From the NCBI GenBank assembly GCA_023150555.1, contig JAKLKQ010000040.1, positions 1-60,068 on the forward strand: a stretch of 60,068 nucleotides of DNA, in the 5' to 3' direction. Both the position numbers and the translations under genes were made by a program. Under the pieces are notes generated by a model. That model saw only the letters and a program-made list of their open reading frames with translations. It did no database searches and had not been told where the DNA came from. The stretch comes from Planctomycetota bacterium. Lineage in GTDB: Bacteria; Planctomycetota; SZUA-567; H5-PLA8. Positions 26,317 to 35,488 of this stretch are shown one piece after another (within the stretch, counting starts at the first letter, position 1; each line of letters begins with the position of its first letter).

Positions 26317-27469
26317 TCTTCTTCGGTTCGGACTTCTTCTCGCCGTCGGTTGCGGCGACTTTCTCGGCGGGATCGTCGGGGAAGAAGAAGGTCATGGGGA
26401 ACTTCTTCTTCTGCATGCCGTCCATGATCAGGTTGTCGTTCAGGGCCTTGCGGAACCAGGTGTCTTCCTTCCCCTTGTACTGCTCCTCGCGCATGCTCTT
26501 GTCGATGGCCTTGTAGAGCGCCTCGTCGAGGGGCTGGGGGCCGGCCGGGCGCACGTCCAGGACCTTCACGAAGGCCCACGCCGTTCCGAACTGGAACACC
26601 TTGCTGACCTCGTCCTTCTTCATGCCCTTCAGCACGGCGGCGAGCGCCGCGGTCTGGTCTTCGGGCACGACGAACTCGTCGCCGTCGGGCGCGAGCATCA
26701 AGCCGCCGCGGGCCTTGATGTCGGCCTCGTCGTCGGAGTGGTCGCGGACGAGGTCCTTGAAGTCGTAGTGGTACTTGGTGACTTCTTCCCAGCGCTGGCG
26801 GCAGATCTTGCTGGGGCTTTCGCGGTTGACGCGCTGGCCCAGGTTGTCGGTGACGAACGGATCGACCTTGAAGCGCAGGACCTTCAGCGCTTCCTTGCGC
26901 TGGTAGCGCTCGAGGTGGTCCTTGTAGAACTGCTCGACTTCGGGGCGCGTGGGCCGCGTGATGAACGTCCTCGCCTGGAACTCGTCGATCAGGAACTGCC
27001 GCTCGAGCCGCGCCTTGATCTCGGGGCGCGTCCACGGATGCGAGTTGATGATGCCGCGGCGGATGGCGTCCTCGGTCTGGCGGCGCAGCGCGTCCTCGAA
27101 GTTCTTCTTGTCGTATTCCATCTTCTGCTCTTTGGCCGCCTGAAGCATCAGGAGTTCCTTGACTTCGAGGACCAGTTCCTCGCGGAAGTGCCGCGCGTAC
27201 ATCGCGTCAACTTCCTGCTTGTACTTGTTGTCGGGGCCCGCGTCCTTCAGTTTCTCCTTCATGACGAACAGTTCGCGGGTGGCGGGGCGCAGCATGAACA
27301 TGCGCTCCTCGACCTCGCGCTTGGAGATGGCCTGGTCGTTGACCCAGCAGACGATCTTGTTGTTCAGGTCCAGCAGCTGGCCTTCGCCGCCGTCGTCGCC
27401 TTCGCCGCCCAGGGCCGCCAGGGGCAGGGCGCCGAGCGCCAGGAGGAATAGGATGCGAGCTGCGTGCAT
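26303..27469 (-). CDS. SurA/PrsA-like periplasmic foldase (peptidyl-prolyl isomerase family)
   Basis: 388 aa from ATG 27469; the upstream part of the frame is not signal-like. The signal peptide is ARILFLLALGALPLAALGG. The N-terminal helical chaperone domain begins NNKIVCWVNDQAISKREVEERM, the SurA pattern of 'VNDxxIS..Ev'. A parvulin-like region lies around residues 210-320 (ALKVLRFKV, then LVRDHSDDEADIKARGGLM, and SKVFQFGTAWAFVKV), where a GG pair follows the acidic stretch as in rotamases. The C-terminus is Lys-rich. It probably folds outer-envelope or exported proteins. It lies downstream of the pilus ATPases, possibly in the same transcript, although 197 bases intervene and contain a perfect 9-bp hairpin. 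Confidence 0.82.
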   Translation of the reverse strand: MHAARILFLLALGALPLAALGGEGDDGGEGQLLDLNNKIVCWVNDQAISKREVEERMFMLRPATRELFVMKEKLKDAGPDNKYKQEVDAMYARHFREELVLEVKELLMLQAAKEQKMEYDKKNFEDALRRQTEDAIRRGIINSHPWTRPEIKARLERQFLIDEFQARTFITRPTRPEVEQFYKDHLERYQRKEALKVLRFKVDPFVTDNLGQRVNRESPSKICRQRWEEVTKYHYDFKDLVRDHSDDEADIKARGGLMLAPDGDEFVVPEDQTAALAAVLKGMKKDEVSKVFQFGTAWAFVKVLDVRPAGPQPLDEALYKAIDKSMREEQYKGKEDTWFRKALNDNLIMDGMQKKKFPMTFFFPDDPAEKVAATDGEKKSEPKKNADE

Positions 27470-27609
27470 GGTCGGTCTTCGCTTCCGTTCGGAACGGCAC
27501 TTCCCCAAAGGATCGATCATCTGCGCCGGAGGCTCCACCTTTATGAATGCAAACGGGCCGGTCCCGAAGGTAGACGGCGGGACGGGCCCGATGCTTCACA
27601 TTCAATTGC

Positions 27610-27632
27610 AACCCATTGTGCATCAATGGGTT
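27610..27632 (-). terminator. Perfect hairpin between the PilB-like and SurA-like genes
   Basis: AACCCATTG (27610-27618) pairs with CAATGGGTT (27624-27632) over a TGCAT loop. No T-run follows on the minus strand, so it may be an mRNA-processing or attenuating structure rather than a full terminator. Confidence 0.35.
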
Positions 27633-27666
27633 ATAGAATCACTCCGGACGCGATCCGCGGCCCCCG

Positions 27667-29415
27667 TTACTCGAAGGCAAGCGTCTCGCGGACGACTTCC
27701 TGAATGGTGGTCTGGCCATCGAGGATGCGCAGGATGCCGGACTCGCGCAGTGTGCGCATGCCGCTGGTCTGGGCCTCGACGCGGATGACTTCGGTCGATT
27801 TGCGGCCCATGATCAGCTCGCGCATCTTAGCGTCGATCTTCATGATCTCGTAGACGGCGCAGCGCCCGCGGTGCCCGGTGTTGTTGCAGTGGTCGCACTT
27901 GCGGCCGTAGTAGAGCTGGCGGCCTTCGATGTCCTCGGGCGTGAGGTTCACCTGCATCAGCTCGTCTTCGGAGGGCGTGTAGGCCTCCTTGCAATGCTTG
28001 CAGATGGTGCGGACCAAGCGCTGGGCGACGACGGAGTGCAGCGTCGCGGACGCCAGGAAGGGTTCGATGCCCATGTCGAGCAGACGGGTGACGGTGCTGG
28101 GCGCGTCGTTGGTGTGGAGCGTGCTGAAGACCAAGTGGCCGGTCAGCGAGGCTTCGACGGCGATCTCGGCGGTTTCCAGGTCGCGGATTTCGCCGACCAG
28201 GATCTTGTCGGGGTCCTGGCGCAGGATCGAGCGCAGGCACGCGGCGTAGGTGACGCCGATGTCTTCGCGGATGGGCACCTGCACGATGCCGTCGATGTCG
28301 TATTCGACGGGGTCTTCGGTGGTGATGATCTTGATGTCGGGCGAGTTGACCTCGTTGAGGGCCGAATAGAGCGTGGTGGTCTTGCCCGAACCGGTGGGGC
28401 CGGTGACGAGCACGATGCCGTTGGGCTGGTTAACGGCGTCGCGGAAGAACATAAGCTCGTCTTCGCGCATGCCCAGGCGTTCCAGGTCCAGGCTGACGAC
28501 CGTGCGGTCCAGCACGCGCATCACGACCGACTCGCCGAAGACCGTCGGCAGGGTGCTGACGCGCAAGTCGATGGGGTTTCCGCCGACGGCGAGTTCGATG
28601 CGGTTGTCCTGCGGCACGCGGCGTTCGGCGATGTCCATGTTGGACATGACCTTGATGCGGCTGACCAGCGCCATGGCCAGCTGGCGCGGCGGCGGCGTGA
28701 TTTCCAGCAGCGTGCCGTCGATGCGGTAGCGGATCTTGAACTCGTCCTCGAAGGGCTCGAAGTGAACGTCCGAGGCCTGGTCGCGGATGGCGGTCAGCAG
28801 CACCAGGTTCAGGAACTTCACGACCGGCGCGGCGTTGGCCATCTCTTCGAGGTTCTTGACGTCCCCGGAATCGATCCTCTCGTGCGCCTCGAACTGAGCC
28901 AGCTCGTCGTGGCTCATGTCGTTCAGCAGATCCTTGATGGTCTCCTTCTGGCTGCCGTAGAACTTCTCGATGGCCTCGGCGATCTGGCTGGGCGAGGCGA
29001 CCGCGCCTTCGACTTCGCAGTTGATGATGAAGCGCAGGTCGTCGAGCGCGTTGACGTTCTGGGGGTCCGACATGGCGACGGTCAGGACGCCGCCGTCGTA
29101 GTCGATGGGAATGATCTGGTACATCTGCGCCATCGTCACCGAGACCATCTGGATGACTTCGGGCGGGATGTTGAGCTGGCGCAGGTCCACCGGCGGCATG
29201 TCGTGCTGCGTGGCCAGCGCCTGGACCAGGTCGTCCTCGCCGATGTAGCCCTTGGCGAACAGGATGTGGCCGATGGAGCCGCCTTCTTCGCGCTGGACAT
29301 TCAGCGCCTCGTCCAGCTGGGCCTGGTCGATGGCACCCATGGAGATCAGGATCTCGCCGATGCTTCGGCGTTCGCCGCCGAATTCCTCATCGGGCACGTC
29401 CATGAGCTTCGTCAT
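27667..29415 (-). CDS. pilB: PilB/GspE-type extension ATPase (first copy)
   Basis: 582 aa from ATG 29415, where GGAG gives the ribosome site. An MshEN-type N-terminal domain (SIGEILISMGAIDQAQLDEAL, then GHILFAKGYIGEDDLVQAL) precedes the ATPase core. The core has Walker A GPTGSGKTT, the Asp box IITTEDPVEYDIDG, Walker B DKILVGEIRDLETA and the His box GHLVFSTLHTNDA. The tetra-Cys zinc motif CKHC...CDHC is present. It is a cytosolic hexameric motor powering type IV pilus or type II secretion assembly. It is encoded with PilT and a second PilB-like ATPase in one minus-strand block. Pilus or secretion substrate genes are not in the window. Confidence 0.95.
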   Translation of the reverse strand: MTKLMDVPDEEFGGERRSIGEILISMGAIDQAQLDEALNVQREEGGSIGHILFAKGYIGEDDLVQALATQHDMPPVDLRQLNIPPEVIQMVSVTMAQMYQIIPIDYDGGVLTVAMSDPQNVNALDDLRFIINCEVEGAVASPSQIAEAIEKFYGSQKETIKDLLNDMSHDELAQFEAHERIDSGDVKNLEEMANAAPVVKFLNLVLLTAIRDQASDVHFEPFEDEFKIRYRIDGTLLEITPPPRQLAMALVSRIKVMSNMDIAERRVPQDNRIELAVGGNPIDLRVSTLPTVFGESVVMRVLDRTVVSLDLERLGMREDELMFFRDAVNQPNGIVLVTGPTGSGKTTTLYSALNEVNSPDIKIITTEDPVEYDIDGIVQVPIREDIGVTYAACLRSILRQDPDKILVGEIRDLETAEIAVEASLTGHLVFSTLHTNDAPSTVTRLLDMGIEPFLASATLHSVVAQRLVRTICKHCKEAYTPSEDELMQVNLTPEDIEGRQLYYGRKCDHCNNTGHRGRCAVYEIMKIDAKMRELIMGRKSTEVIRVEAQTSGMRTLRESGILRILDGQTTIQEVVRETLAFE

Positions 29416-29452
29416 CGCCTTCTCCGACTTTCCCACGTTTCAGGCCCCCGTT

Positions 29453-30598
29453 CTATTTCTTCCGGCCCCGCATGGCCTCGGTGTAGTCGCGGACCTTCTT
29501 CTCCAGGGACGGCGGATCGACGCAGCGCCGCATCATCTCGGCGTAGGTGATGCGCTGGCTGGACCAGAGATTGAAGAGGTAATCGTCGAGCAGGATCATG
29601 CCTTCCTTGCCGCCGGTCTGGATGTGCGAGTTGATCTTGAACGTCTCGCCCTTGCGGATCAGCGACTCGATCGCGTCCGTGCTGATCATCAGCTCGAAGG
29701 CCGCCACGCGGCCGCTGTTGTCGGCCGTCGGCAGCAGCGTCTGGCTGATGACCGCGATCATGGTGGCGGCCAGCTGCGTGCGGATCTGCGCCTGCTGGTT
29801 GGTGGGGAAGGCGTCGACGATGCGGTTGATGGTCTCGGCCGCGCCGGTGGTGTGCAGCGTGCCGAAGACCAGGTGGCCGGTCTCCGCCGCGGTGATGGCC
29901 GTCGAGATGGTCTCCAGGTCGCGCATTTCGCCGACCAGAATCACGTCCGGGTCCTGGCGCAGCGCGCGCCGCAGGGCTTCGGGGAAGTCCGGAACGTCGT
30001 TGCCGATCTCGCGCTGCGTCACCACGCACTTGTTGTGCCCATGGTAGTACTCGATGGGGTCTTCGATCGTGATGATGTGGTCCGCGCGCTCGCGGTTGAT
30101 GAAGTCGATCATCGTGGCCAGCGAGGTCGTTTTGCCGCTGCCGGTAGGGCCGGTCACCAGGACCAGGCCGCGCGGGCGCATGCAGATGTCCTTGATCACC
30201 GGCGGCAGCCCGATCTCCTCGAAGGTCAGGATCTTGGACGGGATCGTGCGCAGCACCAGCCCGATCTGCCCCTTCTGCTTGAAGACCGAGACGCGGAAGC
30301 GGGCCTGCTCGCCGTAGGCGAAGCCAAAGTCGCACCCGCCGCGCTCCGCCACTTCCTGCTGGTTGCGGTCGCTGGTGATCGACTTCATCAGGGCGACGGT
30401 GTCTTCCTTGGTGAGCGGGTTCTTGCCGAGGTTGCTCAGCTGCCCGCGCACGCGCACCGACGGCGGCCGCCCGACGGCCAGGTGCAGGTCCGAGGCGCCG
30501 TACTTGATCGCGGCGTCCAGCAGGCGCGTGATGTCGGCCTTGTTGCCGCCGCTGCGGGTGGCATCGGCGGTCGGCGCGGCTTGCTGCGGCAGGCTCAT
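29453..30598 (-). CDS. pilT: PilT-type twitching motility ATPase
   Basis: 381 aa. It is of family length and lacks the MshEN domain and zinc motif of PilB. It opens with ITRLLDAAIKYGASDLHLAVG. Walker A is GPTGSGKTTS at 150-159, the Asp box is ITIEDPIEYYHGH, Walker B is DPDVILVGEMRDLETI and the His box is TGHLVFGTLHTTGA. The C-terminal AIRNLI-type motif region is replaced by DAIESLIRKGE. It drives pilus retraction. It lies between two PilB-like genes with spacings of 19 and 37 bases, so the three motors are cotranscribed. Presence of PilT argues for type IV pili rather than only type II secretion. Confidence 0.95.
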   Translation of the reverse strand: MSLPQQAAPTADATRSGGNKADITRLLDAAIKYGASDLHLAVGRPPSVRVRGQLSNLGKNPLTKEDTVALMKSITSDRNQQEVAERGGCDFGFAYGEQARFRVSVFKQKGQIGLVLRTIPSKILTFEEIGLPPVIKDICMRPRGLVLVTGPTGSGKTTSLATMIDFINRERADHIITIEDPIEYYHGHNKCVVTQREIGNDVPDFPEALRRALRQDPDVILVGEMRDLETISTAITAAETGHLVFGTLHTTGAAETINRIVDAFPTNQQAQIRTQLAATMIAVISQTLLPTADNSGRVAAFELMISTDAIESLIRKGETFKINSHIQTGGKEGMILLDDYLFNLWSSQRITYAEMMRRCVDPPSLEKKVRDYTEAMRGRKK

Positions 30599-30617
30599 TC
30601 CGGCTCTCCGTATGCGG

Positions 30618-32330
30618 CTACGAGTACTGCTTGGCGACCGAGAGGACTTCTTCGAGCGTGGTGAGCCCGTCGAGGACCTTGCGGATGCCGTCGTCGAGCA
30701 GCGTGTTCATGCCGTCGCGAATGGCCTGCTCGCGCAACTCGTCGGTGGTTGTCTTATTGAAGGCCATTTCGCGCAGGCGCGGGTTCATGACCATCAGTTC
30801 GAAGATGCCCTTGCGCCCCTTGAACCCCACGTTGCGACAGGTGTCGCAGCCGGTGCCGTGGTAGAAGGTGCGCCCCGCGTATTGCTCTTCGCGCAGGCCC
30901 ACCGAGCGCAGGCGCGCGACGTCTTCCTCGTAGGGCGCCTTGCAGTCGGGGCAGATCATGCGAATCAGGCGCTGCGCCATCACCGCCTGGATCGAGCTGG
31001 CCACCAGGAATGGCGCCACGCCCATGTCGATCAAGCGCGTCAGGGCGCTGGGCGCGTCGTTGGTGTGCAGCGTGCTGAAGACCAGGTGGCCCGTCAGCGC
31101 CGACTGGATGGCGATCTCGGCGGTCTCGCTGTCGCGGATTTCGCCGACAAGGATGATGTTGGGCGCCTGGCGCAGCATGGCGCGCAGCGCGCGCTGGAAG
31201 GTCATGCCCGTGTCGGGGTTGATCTGGCACTGGTTCAGGCCGCTGATGGTGTATTCAACGGGGTTTTCCGCCGTGATGATCTTACGGTCGCTGGTGTTCA
31301 GGCGGTAGAGCGCCGAGTACAGCGTAGTGGTCTTGCCCGACCCTGTCGGCCCCGTGATCAGCACGATGCCGTTGGGCTTCATGATCAGGCCGTCGAAGAC
31401 CTTCAGGTCCGACTCGTGGAAGCCGATGTCTTCCAGGCCGAAGCTGACTGACTTTTTGTCCAGGATACGCATCACCACCGACTCGCCATGGCTGGCCGGC
31501 AGCGTGGAAACGCGCAAGTCCAGGTCGCGCCCCAGCATCTTCAGCGCGATCTTGCCGTCCTGCGGGCGGCGCTTCTCTTCGACGTGCAGCTGCGCCATGA
31601 TCTTGATGCGCGAGATGATTGCGCCCTGCAGGCGTTTGGCCGGCGCGTCGACTTCGTAGCACACGCCGTCGATGCGGTAGCGCACGCGCAGGCGGTCGAG
31701 CATGGGCTCGACGTGAATGTCGCTCGCGCGGTTGCGCACGGCTTCCTGGATGATCAGGTGCACGAGGCGGATCACCGGCGCGTCGTCGTCTTCGACGTCC
31801 TCGCGCTCGGCTTCCTTGCGCTTGGCGTCGACGTCGATGACCTCGATGTCCGACTGGCTCAAGTCGGCGAGTTCGAGCTTATACTGGTCCTCGCCGCTGC
31901 CGTACCACTTGGCGATGGCCGCGTCGATGGCCTTGCGCGTCGCAAGCACGGGCTCGACCTGGCTGTTGATCATGAAGCGGATGTTGTCGAGGCTCTGCAG
32001 GTCCAGCGGGTCGGAGATCGCCAGCGTCAGCACGCCGTCGAACATGTCGATCGGCATGACGTGGTTCTCCTTGCACTGCTGCTCGGGCACCATGTCGGTG
32101 ACCGCCTGCGGGATCTCCAGGCCCTCGAGATCCACCATCTCCATCCCGAACTGCTCGGCCAGTGCTGCGGTGATGTCCGCCTCCGAACAGATCTCTTCGG
32201 CGACCAGGATCTCCCCGATCTTGCGCGCGTCGCCGTTCATCTGCTGCTCGAGCGCCCGGTCGATGTCCTCCTGCGAGACGCAGCCCATGTCGAGCAGAAT
32301 CTCGCCGATGAAGCGCCGTGCGTCGGACAT
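30618..32330 (-). CDS. PilB/GspE-type ATPase (second copy)
   Basis: 570 aa from ATG 32330, preceded by AGGAG; the frame runs on upstream without coding character. The MshEN domain (FIGEILLDMGCVSQEDIDRAL) is followed by a core with Walker A GPTGSGKTT, Asp box IITAENPVEYTISG, Walker B NIILVGEIRDSETA, His box GHLVFSTLHTNDA and the zinc motif CPDC...CDTC. The Asp box has AENP instead of the usual TEDP, with Asn where Asp is normal. All other catalytic elements are intact. It is a paralogue of the first PilB-like ATPase. It may drive a second secretion or pilus system or form a mixed motor. A possible promoter lies about 190 bases upstream. Confidence 0.93.
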   Translation of the reverse strand: MSDARRFIGEILLDMGCVSQEDIDRALEQQMNGDARKIGEILVAEEICSEADITAALAEQFGMEMVDLEGLEIPQAVTDMVPEQQCKENHVMPIDMFDGVLTLAISDPLDLQSLDNIRFMINSQVEPVLATRKAIDAAIAKWYGSGEDQYKLELADLSQSDIEVIDVDAKRKEAEREDVEDDDAPVIRLVHLIIQEAVRNRASDIHVEPMLDRLRVRYRIDGVCYEVDAPAKRLQGAIISRIKIMAQLHVEEKRRPQDGKIALKMLGRDLDLRVSTLPASHGESVVMRILDKKSVSFGLEDIGFHESDLKVFDGLIMKPNGIVLITGPTGSGKTTTLYSALYRLNTSDRKIITAENPVEYTISGLNQCQINPDTGMTFQRALRAMLRQAPNIILVGEIRDSETAEIAIQSALTGHLVFSTLHTNDAPSALTRLIDMGVAPFLVASSIQAVMAQRLIRMICPDCKAPYEEDVARLRSVGLREEQYAGRTFYHGTGCDTCRNVGFKGRKGIFELMVMNPRLREMAFNKTTTDELREQAIRDGMNTLLDDGIRKVLDGLTTLEEVLSVAKQYS

Positions 32331-32647
32331 GGCGACGTCTCCTAGAAAACGGTCAAATCGGGGGGAACCGCGCGTGTTCCGGATGCGGGCGTGCGCGTCG
32401 CGTGATGGCGCTCCGCTTCCGACGTCCCGGCCTGCCCCCCTTCGTACAACCCCTGGCCGGGTCTGCACTCAGAAGATGTCATAACCTGCGACCACCCCCG
32501 GATATAAGGCGAGCCTCATGTTACTTCGCACGGTGCACTAAGGCAACCGATTTCGGCCCCAAAAGCACCTTGCGCAGGGCCCTCGGCCGCCTTCTATTTT
32601 CAAGCATATCACAGACTTGGAAGAGCGAAGGTCACATCGTGCGCAGG
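32331..32647. other. 317-base region upstream of the pilus ATPase block
   Basis: No gene is supported. It contains the candidate promoter at 32518-32546 and AT-richer stretches around 32,590-32,620. It separates the MshEN-lid gene from the three motor genes, so these may have separate promoters. Confidence 0.5.
32518..32546 (-). promoter_or_regulatory. Possible sigma-70 promoter of the pilus ATPase operon
   Basis: On the minus strand TTGCCT and TAACAT are separated by exactly 17 bases, directed toward the PilB-like gene that starts at 32330. Two mismatches in each hexamer make this a moderate candidate. Confidence 0.35.
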
Positions 32648-33394
32648 CTATTCTTTGGCCGCGTCGGGGCCGAAATCCTTCTGCGCCTTCTCCTTCACAC
32701 GTTTGGGCAGGTGCTCCATGCGAACCACGTCGCCGGGTGCCAAGCGGCAGGCGCCTTCGACCGTGTCGAGCAACTCGCGCACGCTGCGCCAGTGGTAGTT
32801 CAGCAGCGCGCCGAGGGCCATCCGCGAGATCTTCATGATGCGCCCGCTCTGGCTCGACTCGTCCTTGAGGAACAAGCCCACCAGCCGGCGCAGGTCGGCC
32901 TGGCGCTGGCTGAGCGGCGGCGGGCGCAGCGGGCTGGCGCGGTAGTCTCCGCCCTGGTAGCAGCGGCGCAGGGCGCGGTCGAGCGCCTCGATGGTCGTCA
33001 CGACGGGATGCACCTTCAGCCCGGAGATCTCCTCGATCTGCTCGAGCGGGTCGAGGTACATCGGGTCGAAGACAGCGACGAGCAGGTGCCCGGCCTCGTA
33101 GCGGTAGGGGAGGACGATGTTCTCCCAGGCGAACTCGCGCGGGATCAGCTGCACGGCGGCGGCTTCGATGTCGGTGCGGTCGAGGTTCACGTAGTCCATG
33201 GCGAACTGCTGCGCCAGGGCTTTTGCGATATCCTCGTAGTCTATCTCGGTTTGTGAGAGTATGATCTGGCCGATGGGGCGCTGGTCGCCCTGTTTTTGGA
33301 GATCCAGTGCGGCTTGGACCTGCTCGCGCGTGGCCAAGCCGAGTTCAATGAGCAACTCGCCTAACGGCCGGCGCTTGGGTACGAGGTCATCCAT
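32648..33394 (-). CDS. MshEN-domain protein with an orphan sigma-54-activator lid
   Basis: 248 aa from ATG 33394. Residues 8-145 are MshEN-like (RPLGELLIELGLATREQVQAA, then PIGQIILSQTEIDYEDIAKAL), similar to the N-terminal domains of the two adjacent PilB-like ATPases, a fold that can bind cyclic di-GMP. There is no P-loop. Residues 186-232 (ISRMALGALLNYHWRS, then VRELLDTVEGACRLAPGDVV, ending in EHLP) match the C-terminal lid of NtrC-type AAA+ domains. The regulator at 15-16.5 kb has FSREALDCLLRFPWPGN...GDVITPADLP in the same register. The PGN turn is reduced to RS. The lid without its ATPase core is unusual. It is probably a non-catalytic sensor or adaptor of the pilus motors, perhaps second-messenger responsive. 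It is encoded upstream of them on the same strand. Confidence 0.8.
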   Translation of the reverse strand: MDDLVPKRRPLGELLIELGLATREQVQAALDLQKQGDQRPIGQIILSQTEIDYEDIAKALAQQFAMDYVNLDRTDIEAAAVQLIPREFAWENIVLPYRYEAGHLLVAVFDPMYLDPLEQIEEISGLKVHPVVTTIEALDRALRRCYQGGDYRASPLRPPPLSQRQADLRRLVGLFLKDESSQSGRIMKISRMALGALLNYHWRSVRELLDTVEGACRLAPGDVVRMEHLPKRVKEKAQKDFGPDAAKE

Positions 33395-33666
33395 CCCGGA
33401 GCGCTCTCCGCACCATGTGCCGCCGTGTAAAGGTATAATCCGCTTAGGCTTGTGAGCAAGCCTTAAATCCGTATCGGCCGGATAGGGATACGCATTGAGC
33501 GATAAGCGCCCGCGCGAGGCGCCCAATCGCCATGCCGCTGGACGTTCAGGGCAGGCGCGAAGGCCTTTCGGCCGCGCGGCTTACGTTGACAGCCTCGCGC
33601 CGCTGGTCTATCTAGGAGCGCGCTGATTCGTCGTTCAAGCCGCCACGCCAAGCCAGGAGAAACGCC

Positions 33667-34830
33667 ATGCCGTTCGCCGTCGCCGACCGCTTCAAACTCC
33701 TTCCGCCGTATCTGTTTGCGGAGATCGACAAGAAGAAGAAAGCGGCCATGAAAGCCGGCCACGACGTGATCAACCTCGGCATCGGCGACCCCGACACGCC
33801 CACGCCGCGCGTCATCGTCGAAGCCCTGCAGAAAGCCGCCGCCGATCCGGCGACGCACTCGTACGCGCTCGACAACGGCGACCCGGGCTTCCGCAACGAG
33901 ATCGCGAGCTTCTTCAAGCGCCGCTTCGGCGTGACGCTGGATCCCGACAAGGAGATTTACCCCACCATCGGCAGCAAGGAAGCGCTCGCCAACTTCGCCT
34001 TCGCGTTCGTCAACCCCGGCGAGATAACCCTTGTGCCGGAACCGTGTTACCCGGTGTACCGCGGCGCGACGTACTTCGCTGGCGGCGTGCCGCTGTACAT
34101 GGACCTGCGCGAGGAAAACGACTTCTTCCCGGACCTCGACGCCATCGATCCGCGCGACGCCGCGCGCGCCAAGGTGCTGTGGCTGAACTACCCCAACAGC
34201 CCCACGGGCAAGCTCGCGACGAAGGCCTTCTTCGAGAAGGCCGTCGCCTTCGCCAAGAAGTACAACATCATCATCCTGCAGGACGCCGCGTACACGGAGA
34301 TGTACTTCGACGCTAAAGCCATAAGCATCCTGGAGATACCGGGTGCGAAGGACGTCGCGCTGGAGCTGCATTCGTGCTCGAAGACGTTCAGCATGACCGG
34401 CTGGCGCGTGGGTTGGGCCTGCGGCAACGCAGACCTGGTGCAGGGTTTAGGCCGCATGAAGAGCAACGTCGACAGCGGCATCTGGACGGCCATCCAGCGC
34501 GCCTCGACGGTCGCGTTGCAGAACTACGACGCGATCGTGCCGCCGCTGATGAAGATGTACAAGCAGCGCCGCGACACGTTCTGCAACGGGCTCAACGCCA
34601 TCGGCTGGAACGTAAGGCCGCCCGAGGGCACGTTTTACACGTGGATCAAGGTGCCGAAGGGCGCCACCAGCGCGGAGACGACCACGCGCCTGCTGGAAGA
34701 GGCGCACATCGTCACGACGCCCGGCAACGGCTTCGGCGCGCCCGGCGAAGGCTACATCCGCGCGACGCTGACCGTGCCCGAAGAACGCCTGGCCGAAGCG
34801 GTGCAGCGCATCAAGAAGCTGAAGTGGTAG
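33667..34830 (+). CDS. dapL: LL-diaminopimelate aminotransferase
   Basis: 387 aa, of usual length. It is a class I/II PLP aminotransferase: VINLGIGDPDTPTP, THSYALDNGDPGFRNEI, NYPNSPTG, the Schiff-base Lys239 in HSCSKTFSMTGWRVGWACG, and the Arg of GYIRATLTVP. The opening PFAVADRFKLLPPYLFAEIDKKK region and overall pattern fit the DapL2 group. It converts tetrahydrodipicolinate directly to LL-diaminopimelate with glutamate, the short lysine and peptidoglycan route used by Chlamydiae, Planctomycetes-related bacteria and others. AGGAGAAACGCC precedes the ATG. A TATAAT sequence at about 33436 on this strand could be its -10, but it is far upstream. The gene is monocistronic, followed by a large inverted repeat. 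Confidence 0.9.
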   Translation: MPFAVADRFKLLPPYLFAEIDKKKKAAMKAGHDVINLGIGDPDTPTPRVIVEALQKAAADPATHSYALDNGDPGFRNEIASFFKRRFGVTLDPDKEIYPTIGSKEALANFAFAFVNPGEITLVPEPCYPVYRGATYFAGGVPLYMDLREENDFFPDLDAIDPRDAARAKVLWLNYPNSPTGKLATKAFFEKAVAFAKKYNIIILQDAAYTEMYFDAKAISILEIPGAKDVALELHSCSKTFSMTGWRVGWACGNADLVQGLGRMKSNVDSGIWTAIQRASTVALQNYDAIVPPLMKMYKQRRDTFCNGLNAIGWNVRPPEGTFYTWIKVPKGATSAETTTRLLEEAHIVTTPGNGFGAPGEGYIRATLTVPEERLAEAVQRIKKLKW

Positions 34831-34866
34831 AATTCGAAGCGCAAAATCCAACGAAAATCCGGCTCG

Positions 34867-34909
34867 CGAAATTTCGCGACTGACGAAAAACGTCAGTCGC
34901 GAGATTTCG
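34867..34909 (+). repeat. Long inverted repeat after dapL
   Basis: CGAAATTTCGCGACTGACG (34867-34885) and its complement at 34891-34909 differ at one base (a G-T wobble in RNA) and enclose an AAAAA loop. The 19-bp stem lies 37 bases after dapL. No T-run follows, so terminator function is uncertain; it could also be a protein-binding site or a structured RNA end. Confidence 0.7.
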
Positions 34910-35482
34910 TGTATCACGTGGTGCTGCGCGACGTGCTGGAGTGCACATGGCGATTTGTATCGATCTTGTTGCGATTCACACAAGGTGCATCATTCGGCGA
35001 TTCACGAAATCATTGGACTTATGACAATTGTGCACGGCGTGCTGCACCGATGTGCAAATAGGGTTTACGTGAACGAAAGGTGTTACATTGCGCGACGTGC
35101 GCGTAACACCCGCCTGCCGAATTTTTACGCGGAATTGACACGGAAAAACTGAAAGGAATAGACACCGCAGCGCTCGATCTGCAACACCAATCAAAAGGAC
35201 AAATGAAATGGAGTCCGGAGCCCGACCGGCTCTCACGCCTTCCCGACCCCGTGAGGAGGCGATGGACGTGTGGGGTGGGCGTCCCTGCCCGCCTCCAGTC
35301 GATGAAGGGGGTGTGGCGGGTGAGGCCCTGCGCGCGGCCCGTGGGGCACCAGGCACGGGCTTCGGCCACGAGCCCCATCGTGCGAATGAGCGCGGGCACG
35401 GAGGCCCACGCCACATGAGCAGGACCTCTTCAGGGAACACGAAAGGCTTGGTGGCTCACGCACCTCCAAATAAAGGAGGCGG

Positions 35483-35488
35483 TATACT
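35483..35488 (+). promoter_or_regulatory. TATACT -10 element abutting a start codon
   Basis: TATACT stands six bases before ATG 35495, the spacing expected for a leaderless transcript. The nearest GGAGG is 15 bases from the ATG, too far for normal use, which favours leaderless initiation. Confidence 0.4.

Noticed and set aside
35203..35440. Several short overlapping frames in the gap after dapL
   Set aside because: No ribosome sites, no coherent product and frames in both directions; typical GC-rich noise.
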